A stretch of DNA of 64,000 nucleotides from Helicostylum pulchrum (lineage: Eukaryota; Mucoromycota; Mucoromycetes; Mucorales; Mucoraceae), in assembly GCA_025677825.1 (NCBI GenBank), contig JAIXMO010000045.1:1-64000 (forward strand), written 5' to 3'. The position numbers were made by a program, and so were the translations under genes. This document shows, piece after piece, positions 24,196 through 34,475 of the stretch. Position 1 is the first letter of the stretch; each line of letters opens with the position of its first letter. The notes under the pieces were generated by a model. It was not told where the DNA came from and ran no database searches. It saw only the letters and a list, made by a program, of their open reading frames with translations.

Positions 24196-24744
24196 TTTTT
24201 TATTTTATTTTCAGCGAATTATTGGATTTTCTTATGAGTTCCAATGGGTCTATTGTTTTTTTTTAAGTGTGTTGGATGAGCTGTAATTAGGAAATATGAT
24301 GTCAAAAGGCATGTTTTCCTTTAAACAAACTCATCTATTGTTTGTATCAGAAAATAGCAAACCTTAGAATATTAAGCATTATGCGGCTCATGGTGTTTAA
24401 TAGATACGTCTATTAGCGTTATTTCTTAAATAATACAAGTAAATAAATAGTCAATGAACGACCTTTTTTTTTTTTTTGGTCTTGTTGTTGTCAGGACTAA
24501 AAAAAACTACAATTTGATTTCAAGTTGCTACATAAACAATAAACCGGTGTGGAATAAATCCAGTCTGGCGATGGTTTTGTTAACAACTTGAATTAGATGA
24601 TAAACCGTCTTAAAGGCGACGAGTCCCCTAGAAAAAAAAAAGTGGTTGATGACAACAATAAGATAGCCTGTAATAATCAACAATATAAAAAGCTCTTCCA
24701 GACTAGAAAAAATAAAAAGTTATTTACCCTCTTTATCAAACAAA
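24196..24744. repeat. left edge of the duplicated island; upstream region of zinc-finger copy Z1
   Basis: From about 24370 this DNA is similar to the reverse complement of about 32960-33320. Examples are GCGGCTCATGGTGTTTAATA, the pair TGGAATAAATCCAG / CTGGATTTATTCCA, and the stretch around GTCTTAAAGGCGACGAG. The duplication therefore includes the promoter of the zinc-finger gene. The segment 24196-24370 is unique and AT-rich. Confidence 0.65.
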
Positions 24745-25693
24745 ATGAGCCAAGACAACGAATTCAAAAGTGATTCGTCTGAAAGTAATTTGGGAGTATC
24801 CGGCCCTAAAATCGGAATCTACATGAAAGGAAAAAATGATGAAAACAAAGAACCACCAGAGTGTAATCTCGAGCGAGATATGCCAGGATCCGAAACCAAT
24901 ATTAGACAAGAAAATAATGAAAGCAAAGAGTTTTTTAAAGGTTTATTATTTTCTGCAGCCAAAACTGAATCGTCTTCTTTAGAAACAAGCAACCAAGCTG
25001 AACCATCTTCTTTAGAACCAAGCGCACAAGCTGAACCGTCTTCTGTAGAACCAAGCGTCCTCATTGAAAGTGAAAATAGTGCCGCTACTGATAATCTGCC
25101 ATGTAAGTGTTAAAGAATTATACATATAAAGCCTGATACTCATTATATATGAACAAATAGCTTCATCAGAATACGCTAGAAAAAGACACTGTAATATATG
25201 TAATAGTACTTTTGGAACATTGAACAGTTATGCTGACCATGAATTGCATTGGCATACAACAAACGAGACGCCCATTATTGACCTCGAAACGTTTTGCTGT
25301 AATATATGTAGTAAAAGCTACCCCACCATCTCTAGATATCGAGTACATATGTCAGATCAAAATAATACACATGTTCCATTTTACAAAGGCTCCTATAATG
25401 CATCAAACTACTTTCGAAATTTAATACCTGAAATTAACATGCTAACTCTGTATTGCAATGCCTGTAACGGCAGATATAAAACCAAGAGTGCTTATATACA
25501 GCATTTGATTTTATGCCATGAAATCAAGCTAAAAGATATTTTTCCTGGATATCTCTCATATACCAATAAATCGTTACTGGACCCTGATGACCCGGATTGT
25601 TACTGCTTTGTCTGCGAAAAAGCTTTTTCTGGAAGAGCGGCTTATATAAAGCACTTAAAGAAATACCACAGTAACGAATTACCAGAGCTTTAG
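24745..25693 (+). CDS. C2H2 zinc-finger protein, copy Z1 of a locally duplicated family
   Basis: Exons 24745-25102 and 25161-25693 give 296 residues. The N-terminal 120 residues are acidic and Ser-rich with a short repeat (AEPSSLEPS/AEPSSVEPS). The second exon carries four C2H2-like fingers: CNIC...HELHWH, CNIC...HMSDQNNTH, CNAC...HLILCH and CFVC...HLKKYH. Linkers are long and not of the canonical TGEKP type, so DNA binding is possible but unproven. Compared with copy Z2 (31900-32944, minus strand), the protein ends early: Z1 has TAG where Z2 has CAG, and homology to Z2 ceases about 20 bp later, next to the MITE-like element. It is the only copy with an open frame from start to last finger. 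No orthologue is recognised. Confidence 0.7.
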
Positions 25694-25720
25694 TATCGGG
25701 CTGATTGTACTAAATCATAT

Positions 25721-26253
25721 TGTATTTCCAGTTCAAGTTCGGGAAAAAATCTCGCATTTCGCCTGTGGCGTGGAATCAATACGAAGAATGTGGAGCATTT
25801 GTTCGCGGAAACAGGAAGTCAATTTCGTATTTTACCGGAAATCAAATAAAAATAAAAAATCAACCTTATTCCCAGAATGTGTAAATCGAATACGTTAATG
25901 ATAGAATTTAATTTCTTTAACAAATCAAAGGGTGGCAAAGATACTACTGAAGGGGAAAGACATCCAATAATTGTCATATTTCACAAGATGCTTCAATAGG
26001 GAGGTTTTTTTAACGAAGATAAATTTATAAATAAAAACTTTTTTTTATTTCCTTTTTTTATTGGTTTACGAAATTGAATTCTATCTACTATGTATTTGGT
26101 TTATTTTTTGTTTTTATTTGATTCGGGTAACTCTACGTATTTGATTTCCGGTAAAACACGAAATTGAGTTCACGTTTCCGCGAATTGATGCTCCTTTTTC
26201 CTCGAATTGATTTCACGTCACAGGCGAAATGCCAAACTTGAACTGGAAATACA
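25721..26253. mobile_element. MITE-like non-autonomous element with ~130-bp terminal inverted repeats
   Basis: The left end (25721 to about 25860) begins TGTATTTCCAGTTCAAGTT. The right end (about 26100-26253), read in reverse complement, begins TGTATTTCCAGTTCAAGTT as well. The arms continue to match with small indels through CATTTCGCCTGTG, CGGAAAC, TCAATTTCGT and TTTTACCGGAAATCAAATA. The roughly 240-bp centre is AT-rich and non-coding, so there is no transposase inside. A clear target-site duplication is not visible. It lies exactly between the end of the Z1 homology and the start of the secreted-protein promoter homology, which suggests insertion at, or involvement in, a rearrangement junction. 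Confidence 0.75.
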
Positions 26254-26353
26254 GTAGTTGTTGGTCAACGTTTATTACGGTTCCTCAGACACAAGATTTA
26301 TAATATTCCAATGATTCTCTGATAAGCAGTATCACACAAAAAAAAATATCCTT

Positions 26354-26360
26354 TATAAAA
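26354..26360 (+). promoter_or_regulatory. TATA box of secreted-protein copy S1
   Basis: TATAAAA 50 bp before the ATG, inside a promoter block (about 26256-26409) shared with the other three copies. The block contains TTACGGTTCCTCAGACACAA and a conserved ATTTATAATATTCCAAT. Confidence 0.6.
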
Positions 26361-26409
26361 AGAGCAACTTTTTTAAAAAAAATTGGGATACATAACCCTG
26401 TTAAAAAAA

Positions 26410-26938
26410 ATGCATAGTAAGTTTTTAAGTGTAATGCTTATGGCATTGGTTTTCGTTGTTTCTTGCGCAGCCGTGCCAGTGAAGGTACCAACTAGCGTTA
26501 GCTATAGTGGAAACTCAACAGCAGTTTCCGGAAGAAACTCTTCCCGTACTATGGGATGTAAAACCAACGGAAATACCAAAAATTTGTACTGATACAAACA
26601 CGAAAATATTAGTTATTTATGGCGACTTCGAGGATGTGAATGATCATTACGCTAAGGACTTACCCGACTGGAAGAAGACCAACTCGTATGAATTTTGTTT
26701 CCGTGATTCTTGTGGTGCAATGACGACGCTTTCTGGCTCCCAATTCATTCCTAAAAATTATCAACATGTTGCAAATGAGGCTCGGAGTAAATTCTACGAA
26801 ACTAGAGTTTGCATGGACGACACGGATCCTTTATACCCTTCGGCCATAGATGTTTATCTCTACAATACAAACTTTGTAATCAGTTGGTGGTTCAACTATG
26901 CTAATTATTGGCCATGCTTCAGCAGTGGTATTAACTAA
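26410..26938 (+). pseudogene. secreted six-cysteine protein family, copy S1, frameshifted
   Basis: The ATG at 26410 opens a frame with the family signal peptide (FLSVMLMALVFVVSCAA). It terminates at 26590-26592, after 60 codons. The rest of the protein continues in another frame from about 26580 to the stop at 26936-26938 and is well conserved (CGAMTTLSGSQF, DVYLY, FVISWWFNYANYWPC). Alignment with copies S2-S4 places the break in the A-rich run near 26576-26584, consistent with a single-base length change. No intron signals explain it. As read, the gene would yield only a short secreted peptide lacking most cysteines. A sequencing error in the homopolymer is the main alternative. Confidence 0.7.
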
Positions 26939-27704
26939 TCCGATTAAATACTCATACTTTTAACGAAATAAACCACTCATTTTTTTCCCCTAACCATAAC
27001 TGCTGTGTTTTACTTCTATGTGCTGCGCGAGTTATTTTCCTACAATAAAACACTCTTGTTTTTTTCGCAGTTCAAGAATAGATATAACAGCCTAACTGTT
27101 CTTTTTTTGGTCAAACACACTTACAAGAAAAGGAACGCGCAAGATTTATAACTTTTGTCGACTGGATTGTCTAGTTCAAAGTAGTGGCAAATGTAGTATA
27201 AGATTAGAAAACTCATTATATATATATATATATATATAAAACTGGTTTTTTAATAACTTAATTAAGAGAAGAGGTGTACATAACAACTCAAGGTTTATTT
27301 ATTTTTTATTTTCATTTATAATTAAAAAAAAATACGTTGTCGTTGATAAGGTATAACTGCAAAAGAGACCGATCGCATCTTCCCCGAACAGCCGGCCGAA
27401 CTGTAAGGAAATGTCACTTAGCTTCTTCCAAAGACGTGTCTACGACAAGTTTTTCTAAATTTACATTTAGGACTCAAATAAACCAAGTAACAATGATATA
27501 AAAAATAACACAATCCTAAAAAAGAGATTGACCAAGTCCTTAGAAAGAGATCGAGTTTACTAATCAGTTGGTCGAAACTGGTAAGGCTAAACAAAAAGGA
27601 AAAAAAGGCGGGCAAAGCTTCAAACTTTCCCGAATGTGACCATTCCTCGTTTCACGAAAATTTGAGTAAAGACAAATCAAAAAAAAAAAAAAAATAGATC
27701 ACAA
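26939..27704. repeat. 3' flank block T1, present in inverted copy at ~33690-34475
   Basis: Non-coding block downstream of S1. It is similar over most of its length to the reverse complement of the DNA downstream of S4. Landmarks are GCCGGCCGAACTGTAAGGAA at 27392 versus its inverse at about 34000, CGACTGGATTGTCTAGTTCA, GGATATAACAGCC-like sequence, and the end near CGTTTCACGAAAAT. It includes a (TA)n microsatellite at about 27217-27238. No gene is seen in it. Confidence 0.7.
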
Positions 27705-28642
27705 ACATTAAGGTTTGAAGCTATTAAATGCCGGTGATACGTTACTACATCGTTCGTGTTGTCTGGAAGGAAATAGCAAAATTTCTTTTTTTCTCTAAAT
27801 AAAAATAGTATATTTGTATAGTATAAGATACTATGTCAACGTTTCGCTTTTATATTCATTTATATAATACCAGTCTTTACTTGAATAACGATGTTGACCT
27901 TAAGTCGTTAAAGGGGTTTCAATAACAGAACGTTTTGACTTTTTCACTTTCTAACCCGCGCGAGAGGAGTGTGCTCCGGCATTTTTTCTTGTCGGGTGCA
28001 AAGCAGCACAACTGGCTCTCAGATCTTTCTTTAATCTCAGCTTGCGACCAAATTTTTTTATTTATTTGCAATTGCCCTGTCAAAATAGATTATTGACTTT
28101 CGAGGAGAAATTAAATATACTAAAGTAAGTTGTTGATGATTTTAAATTAGTTGACACAATTGGTAAATACACGAATAAAAGAATATTATACAACTTTGAT
28201 GAAAGTACTTTATAAGTTATTATATTGAGTATTTTAAAGTACTGTCGTACTGGTATTTTATTTTTTTATAATTCCGTACTTTGTGTTTCGTACTTTGTGT
28301 TTTTACATCAAATGTAAATCATTATCCTACTTTATTTTTTTATAAAGTCAAATAAAGTAAGTACTATTGACTCTCTTATTCAAGTCGACATATTTGTATA
28401 TAGGCAGCTATAAAGATTACAGGGGAAAAAAAGGAATGCGTAACTCTATAAAATACTGACATCGAAATCTGACAGTTGTTGCTCAACGTTTATTACGGTT
28501 CCTCAGACACAAGATTTATAATATTCCAATAATTCTTCGATAATAGTATTACACACAAAAAAAACCCCCCCTCTATAAAAGAGCCCTTTTTTTTTAATAA
28601 AAAAAGATTTGACACACATAACCTTTTTCTTTATTTAAAAAA
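27705..28642. repeat. 5' flank block P2 of secreted copy S2 (repeated upstream of S3 and, inverted, S4)
   Basis: Begins ACAAACATTAAGGTTTGAAG. Similar sequence is at about 30620 (upstream of S3) and, inverted, at about 35900-35940 (upstream of S4). The central landmark CAATTGCCCTGTCAAAATA, together with AATCTCAGCTTGCGACCAAA, occurs inverted at about 35540-35600. The block ends in the shared core promoter with TATAAAA at 28574-28580, 63 bp before the S2 start codon. No coding sequence is seen. Confidence 0.7.
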
Positions 28643-29152
28643 ATGCATAGTAAGTTTTTAAGCGTCATGCTTATGGCATTGGTTTTCGTTGTTGCTTGCG
28701 CAGCCGTGCCAGTGAAGGTACCAACTAGCGTTATCTATGGTAGAAACTCAACGTCAGTTTCTGGAAGAAACTCTGCCCGTGTTATGAACTGTAAAACCGA
28801 GGGAAATACCAAAGTCTGTAAAAATCCAGATAGGGATGCATTAGTTCTTTCGGCCGACTTCGACGATGTGAATGAACATTTTTCTAACGATTTACCCAAC
28901 TGGAAGAGTACCGACTCATATGAATTTTGTTTCGGTGGTAGTTGTGCTGCAATGACAACTCTTTCTGGTTCTCAATTCATCCCCTCAAAATACCGACATG
29001 TTGCAGATGAGGCTATATACAGATTATACCAAACTCAAGTTTGCGTATCGGAAAATGACCCTCTTCATCCTTCAGCGGTAGATGTTTATCTCTACGAAAG
29101 AAACTTTGTGATCAGCTGGTGGTTCAACTATGCTAATTTCTGGCCATGTTAA
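28643..29152 (+). CDS. small secreted six-cysteine protein, copy S2
   Basis: A single exon of 169 residues. There is a hydrophobic signal peptide (FLSVMLMALVFVVACAA), then a short Ser/Thr/Asn-rich segment with a possible N-glycosylation site (NSTS). The mature domain has six cysteines in the order Cys-x(8)-Cys, a paired Cys-x(4)-Cys in FCFGGSC, one Cys in TQVC and a C-terminal Cys (FWPC). The last block, AVDVYLYERNFVISWWFNYAN, is strongly conserved between copies. Four paralogues lie within 9 kb. No family is recognised with confidence. The size, secretion signal and even cysteine count recall fungal effector or killer-type proteins such as the KP4-like group, but that is only a resemblance in layout. 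Confidence 0.8.
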   Translation: MHSKFLSVMLMALVFVVACAAVPVKVPTSVIYGRNSTSVSGRNSARVMNCKTEGNTKVCKNPDRDALVLSADFDDVNEHFSNDLPNWKSTDSYEFCFGGSCAAMTTLSGSQFIPSKYRHVADEAIYRLYQTQVCVSENDPLHPSAVDVYLYERNFVISWWFNYANFWPC

Positions 29153-29515
29153 ATGCTCAAAGGTTTTTTTACAAACAAAATTTCAAATAAATGACACAAT
29201 TTTTTATCCCTAAGACATATCTGAACGCATAATTTTTTATTTTTTTTTGATGAATAAATAAATACTCCAATACCGACTTCTGAAAAAAAAAAAAAAAAAA
29301 AAAGTAGCTGGATAACTTTTATTTCCATTTACTAATTATTTTGTTGTCTCTGATTTAAGAGTATTTTGTTAATTAAGTTTAATGTGAAAATATAAAGAAA
29401 AATGGAGGGATAAAAAAAATAAAGGGTTGAAATAGTAAAACTTATAAAAGTAATACAGTAAATATAATAAAGAGAAAACAAGGACGCGATAAAAGTTCGA
29501 AGTATCGTATATTAT
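29153..29515. other. 3' flank of S2
   Basis: AT-rich with a 20+ base A-run at about 29284-29304. Nothing else is seen. Confidence 0.4.
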
Positions 29516-30186
29516 TTACGACAAAGGCGAGGTGCTAGTATTTGATGAGTTCTTAACAAATGCCGCTATGTTTTTGAATCCTTTTTCACAAGACGTACAA
29601 TAATTTCTTGTGTCATCGATAACTGGTAAGACCAACTCCATGAATTTCAGCCGCATGATTTTTACATGAAGTTTTTTCAAAAAAAAATTTATTGCAATCA
29701 GCACAATATCTCTTATAATTCACGTCACCTGCACTAGGGTTTATACAAGCAACCCCTTGCTGAAGCTCTCGTAGTTCGTTACTGTGATATTTTGTCAGAT
29801 TCTGTATAAAACTTCACATATATAGCGGCGATTATCTGGATTATTGGTGAATTATTAGGATGGGTGCGTAATCCTGGGTATATGTCTAGTAGCGCGATTT
29901 TATGGTATAAAATCAAATGTTTTGCAAAATCACTTATGAGGTAATATGTAACGATACAGACATTACAATACTGGCCTTGTACATTGATTGTTGGTTTTGC
30001 ATTTCTGATATCGGTTGAGCCTTCATAAGATCCGTCAAACGTTTGCGTTAAAACCAAAATAAAAAAAAAGTAGCACGGTATCTGCACGGTATTACCATTG
30101 GGTAAAAGTACATTTGAGCAAGAAGTGATCTTATGCAAGGTGGTTGCTTTGAAATATATACTTTTGTAAGGGTATAAAGAAAACAA
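29516..30186 (-). pseudogene. C2H2 zinc-finger gene relic, copy Z3 (inverted)
   Basis: On the minus strand the translated pieces YCNVC...HLILYHKIALLDIYPG align with the third finger of Z1 (YCNAC...HLILCHEIKLKDIFPG). They are followed by a remnant of the fourth finger without its first cysteines, then NELRELQQGV (compare NELPEL in Z1). Two more finger-like pieces, YCADCNKF and YCTSCEKGF, lie in different frames between 29520 and 29740. The first two fingers and the acidic N-terminus are not found. At least three frame changes are needed, one of them in a T/A run near 29678-29690. It is clearly a decayed copy. The extra pieces show that the ancestral gene encoded fingers downstream of where Z1 now ends. 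Confidence 0.65.
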
Positions 30187-31030
30187 GAATGCTTGAAAAA
30201 AGCAAAATAATAAAAGAATATAAGATATAAGCTCGTTTAAAAGATGAACATATCTATATAAAATAATTGCTGGTATAAATAGTTAACTAATGAAAAATGA
30301 AAAAGAGAAAGAAAGTGATTGTTCTAAAAAATATATAAATATAGAGTAAATAGTAGTTTGTGGGCCACTTTCATTGTTTATGATAAAATAGGGGGCCGAT
30401 TTTCTGATCTATTTGATTATTTTTACAACTTGTTTCAAGCAAAAAGCTAAAAAAAAAAACGCTGTGACATTTTGCCAACCGCCTGTTTAACTTTTTTTTT
30501 TTGAGTGATTCGGTAACCCTTTTATCGAAAATTCCGAGCGCTTAAGTGTGCAATATTATTTTAGAAAAAGGTATATACACCGAGAGGTCTCTCGAAAGAA
30601 AACATATATGCACATATGACACACATTGAGGTTCGAGGCAATTTAAAGATGGTGATACGTTACCGTATTGTTTGCGTCGTCGGAAAGGAAACAGAAAGAT
30701 CTCTCTTTTTTTCTGTAAGTAAAAACAGTATGGTAGTATAGGATCATATAGTATGTGAATATTTGGTTTTATATTCGTAGGATACAATACCAATTTTTAC
30801 TTGAATAACGCTGATGTTGAGTCGTTAAACGAACATTTTGACTAGTTTGTTTTCTAATCCATTTTTTTTCTTCTCCCGCTCATGTCATTCTAGAGACATT
30901 TAATTACGGTTTCTCAGGCACACAATTTATAAGTCTCGATATTACACAAAAAAAAATCCTCTATAAAAGTGTCTTTTTTTTTAAAAAAAAAAAAATGCAC
31001 ATAATCTTTTTTCTTTCTTTTAAAAAAAAA
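30187..31030. repeat. intergenic, with block P3 upstream of S3
   Basis: About 30610-30850 is a diverged copy of the P2 block: TTGAGGTTCGAGGCAATTTA, GGTGATACGTTAC, then TTTTTACTTGAATAACG. About 30890-31030 is the shared promoter, with TTACGGTTTCTCAGGCACA and TATAAAA at 30962-30968. The 30190-30600 part is unique and AT-rich. Confidence 0.6.
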
Positions 31031-31546
31031 ATGTACAGTAAGTTCTTAAGATTAATGCTTATGGCGTTGGTTTTTACTGTCGCTTGCGCAGCTGTACCAG
31101 TCACTACAGAACCAACTATCGTTAACTATAGCGGAAACTCAACAGATATTTTGGGAAAAAACGCTACCCGTGCTATGGGATGTAAAACTAAGGGAAATAC
31201 CAAAATATGTACTGATCAAAATAGAAACGCATTAGTAGATTATGACAGCTTCGAACATGTGAATGATCATTTCTTATATCGTTTGCCGGATTGGAAGGAG
31301 ACCAACTCGTATGAATTTTGTATCAGCGGTGCTTGTGGCGCAATGACAACTCTTTCTGGTTCCCAATTTGTTCCCAATGAGTACAAGGATGCTGCAATTA
31401 AGGCTCTTGACAGATTATATGAAACTCAATATTGCATAAGCAACATGGGGACAGTGCTTCACCCTTCAGCTGTAGATGTTTATCTCTATGATTTAAACTT
31501 TGTAATCAGTTTCTGGTTCAACAGTGTAGATTATTTCAAATGCTGA
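31031..31546 (+). CDS. small secreted six-cysteine protein, copy S3
   Basis: A single exon of 171 residues. The frame is open upstream to 30995, but the ATG at 31031 aligns with the starts of the other copies and gives the signal peptide FLRLMLMALVFTVACAA. It is the most diverged copy: the mature part keeps the six cysteines (GCKT, KICT, FCISGAC, QYC, final C) and CGAMTTLSGSQF, but the C-terminal aromatic block is changed (ISFWFNSVDYFKC versus ISWWFNYANYWPC). It lacks the C-terminal extension of S1 and S4. Asn-X-Ser/Thr sites (NSTD, NATR) are present in the pro-like segment. Confidence 0.8.
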   Translation: MYSKFLRLMLMALVFTVACAAVPVTTEPTIVNYSGNSTDILGKNATRAMGCKTKGNTKICTDQNRNALVDYDSFEHVNDHFLYRLPDWKETNSYEFCISGACGAMTTLSGSQFVPNEYKDAAIKALDRLYETQYCISNMGTVLHPSAVDVYLYDLNFVISFWFNSVDYFKC

Positions 31547-31899
31547 TAGATCAATTTGAAAGATTTTTTACAATCACAATTTTAGACTGGTTTTTTTTTT
31601 CATAATTTCAGCGAAATAAATGACACTTTTTTTTTTCCTTGTCAATAATAATGCTGGAGGTATTAGTATATTTTTAAAGATAATGTTCAGAAATTTATAT
31701 ATTTAGTAGTACGTTTTGTAAATTCTTGCTAGTTAGTTATTAACACGATCTAAATTTTTCATAAGGCCAAGAGAAAGTGCCGCTACTCAATAGTGCGCGG
31801 TTAACGTTTTAGTCTAGTAATTGATTTTAAAACAATTTCGTTACGACCAATAAATCGATGCGCGTCTTTGTCTTACGACCATTGGCAACTCCGTGAATT
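31547..31899. other. 3' flank of S3 and decayed 3' end of zinc-finger copy Z2
   Basis: About 31780-31899, read on the minus strand, continues the Z2 homology after a frame change (YCAEYNKQFSQK..., compare YCADCNKFF in Z3). The rest is AT-rich. Confidence 0.45.
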
Positions 31900-32944
31900 T
31901 TAGTTGCATGCTTTGTGCATAAACTTTCTGAGAAAATTGTTTATTGTACTCAGCGCAATATAATTTTGATTTATGTTACTGGCACTAGGAGGGTGAGTAC
32001 AATCAACCCCATGCTGGAGCTCTGGTAATTCGCTACTATGGTATTTCGTCAAGTGCTTTATGTAAACTGCTCTTCCAGAAAAAGCTTTTTCGCAGACAAA
32101 GCAGTAACAATCCGGATCATCAGGGTCCAGTAACGATTTATTGGTATATGAGAGATATCCAGGAAAAATATCTTTTAGCTTGATTTCATGGCATAAAATC
32201 AAATGCTGTATATAAGCACTCTTGGTTTTATATCTGCCGTTACAGGCATTGCAATACAGAGTTAGCATGTTAATTTCAGGTATTAAATTTCGAAAGTAGT
32301 TTGATGCATTATAGGAGCCTTTGTAAAATGGAACATGTGTATTATTTTGATCTGACATATGTACTCGATATCTAGAGATGGTGGGGTAGCTTTTACTGCA
32401 TATATTACAGCAAAACGTTTTGAGGTCAATAATGGGCGTCTCGTTTGTTGTATGACAATGCAATTTGCGGTCAGTGTAACTGCTCAATGTTCCAAAAGTA
32501 ATGTTACATATATTATAGTGTTTTTTTCTCATGTTTTCCGATAAAGCTATATATTCATATATAATGAGTATCAGGCTATGTAGATAATCATTTAACACTT
32601 ACGTGGCGGAGTCTCAGTAGCGGCACTATTTTCATTTTCACTTGTTTCTACAGAAGATGGTCCAATTTGGGAGCTTGTTTCTAAAGAAGACGGTTCATCT
32701 TGAGTGCTTGTTACTAAAGAAGGCAATTCAGTTTTGGCTGCAGAAAATAACGAGTATTTTTGAATTCTTTGCTTTCGTCGTTTTCTTCTTTAATATTGGT
32801 TTCGGATTCTGGTATATCTCCCTCCAAATTACACTCTGGTCGGTTATTTTCGAGGTCTTTGTTTTCGTCGTTTTCTCCTTTCATGCGGATTTCATTTTTA
32901 GGTCCGAATACTTTAGATGAATCACTTTCGTTGTCTTGGCTCAT
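31900..32944 (-). pseudogene. C2H2 zinc-finger gene, copy Z2 (inverted), frameshifted
   Basis: Minus-strand exons 32944-32603 and 32546-31900 match Z1 closely, with conserved splice sites (GTAAGT; ATATAG). Relative to Z1 the first exon is one base short around 32755-32765 (the KEFF/KEFK region), which shifts the frame and introduces a stop about 12 codons on, before the acidic repeats. In exon 2 the first finger has lost a cysteine (HYNIC instead of HCNIC), while fingers two to four are intact and nearly identical to Z1. The frame then passes the Z1 stop position (CAG instead of TAG) and ends after a further 35 residues in a shifted remnant of finger five. An internal start within the intron could give a finger-only protein, but this is speculative. 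Confidence 0.7.
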
Positions 32945-33689
32945 TTTGTTTGATAAAGAGGGCACTTAAATAACTTTTTATTTTTTCTCGTCTAGAGGAG
33001 CTTTTTATACTGTCGAATATTACAGGTTATCTTATTGTTGTCATCAACCGCTTTTTTTTTCTAGGGGACTCGTCGCCTTTAAGACGGTTTATCATCTAAT
33101 TCAAGTTGTTAACAAAACCATCGCCAAACTGGATTTATTCCACACAAATTCACTGTTTATGTAGCAACTCAGAATCAAGTTGTGGTTTTTTTAGTCCTGA
33201 CAACAGCAAGACGCTTTTTTTTACCAAAAAAAAAGGTCGTTCATTGATTATGTGAATACTTGCGTTATTGGAGAAATAACGCTAACAGACGCAACTATTA
33301 AACACCATGAGCCGCATAATGTCTTGTTTATCGTCCTGAAATGATTTTCTCTCATTTTATATGCATCTAATTCAGTTTGTTTATTTTTCATTTGTGTCTA
33401 AATAATAAAGAAACACAACAGCTCTGGGAGCTAGAAAGAAAAATAGATAAAACGTTCTTTAATTGAGATTTTTTTAACAACTCAAGGTTGACATCTTTAT
33501 TCAATTAAGTAGCCTAGTGTATCTAAGACTTGGAGCAAATGGAGTTGTTTAACACTTTCCGCAGCCACAGTATGAAATTTTTTTAAAAAAAAGAGAACAA
33601 GCGTATGGGGTTACACTAAATGAATTCATAGTCACGTCTGGGAAAAAAGATATAAAAAGGTAGAGAAACGACTTTGTTTTTTCTTGTTT
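32945..33689. repeat. upstream block of Z2 (inverted copy of 24370-24744) and unique spacer
   Basis: About 32960-33320 is the inverted copy of the Z1 upstream region. About 33320-33690 shows no clear partner and no gene. Confidence 0.6.
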
Positions 33690-34475
33690 TCATTTTCTTT
33701 ACTCAAGATATTCGTGAAACGGGGCATTTCGTCACGCTCGGGAAAGGATGCTGCTTTGCCGGTTCAAGTTATCTTATCTTTTTTTGGATCAGATATTAGC
33801 GCCGACCAGCTTGGTGTTTGGACAAACGCAATCTTCTAAAAGGACTTGGTCCCTCACTTTTTTAATTTTGTGCTGATTTTAGAACTTCTTTTTATAATTT
33901 CTATTACATATCCTTGTTTCTTGGTTTATTTTGGGTTCTAAATGTAAATTTAATATTACAAAGACCTAGACGCGTCCTTGGAAGTTTAAGTGATATTTCC
34001 TTACGGTTCGGCCGGCTGTTCGGGGGAGATACGAGAGGTCTCTTTTTTTTTTATAAATAATGAAAATGAAAAAATAATCAAACCTTGAGTTGTTATTTAA
34101 CAGCTCTCTCTCTCTCTTAAAACCAAGTTATTAAAAACTAGCTGTTTTTTTATAATGAGGTTTCTAATCTTATACTACAACTTTGAACTAGACAATCTAG
34201 TCGACAAAAAGTTATAAATCTTTTACATTCCTTCTCTTGTAAATGTGTTTGACCAAAACGCGTCTTTTTTTTTTAAAAAAAAAAAAAAGAACAGATAGGC
34301 TGTTATATCTATTCTTGAGCTGCGAAAGGGTGTTTTATTATAGGAAAATAAGTTGCACAGCACACAGAAAAAAAAACTGTTGAAGATTTCTCAAGCGTGA
34401 AACACAGCAGTTATGGTAAAAGGGTAAAAAAAAATGAATTGTTTATTTCGTTAAAATTATGAGTATTTAATCGGA
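33690..34475. repeat. block T4, inverted copy of 26939-27704
   Basis: The reverse complement of the S1 3' flank: CGTGAAACGGGGCATTT, GGTTCGGCCGGCTGTTCGGG at about 34003-34022, ACTAGACAATCTAGTCGAC and AACCTTGAGTTGTTATT. Divergence is mainly in homopolymer length. There is no coding sequence. Confidence 0.7.

Noticed and set aside
30995..31030. Upstream start for secreted copy S3 (adds 12 residues)
   Set aside because: It would place charged residues before the signal peptide, and the other copies align from the ATG at 31031.
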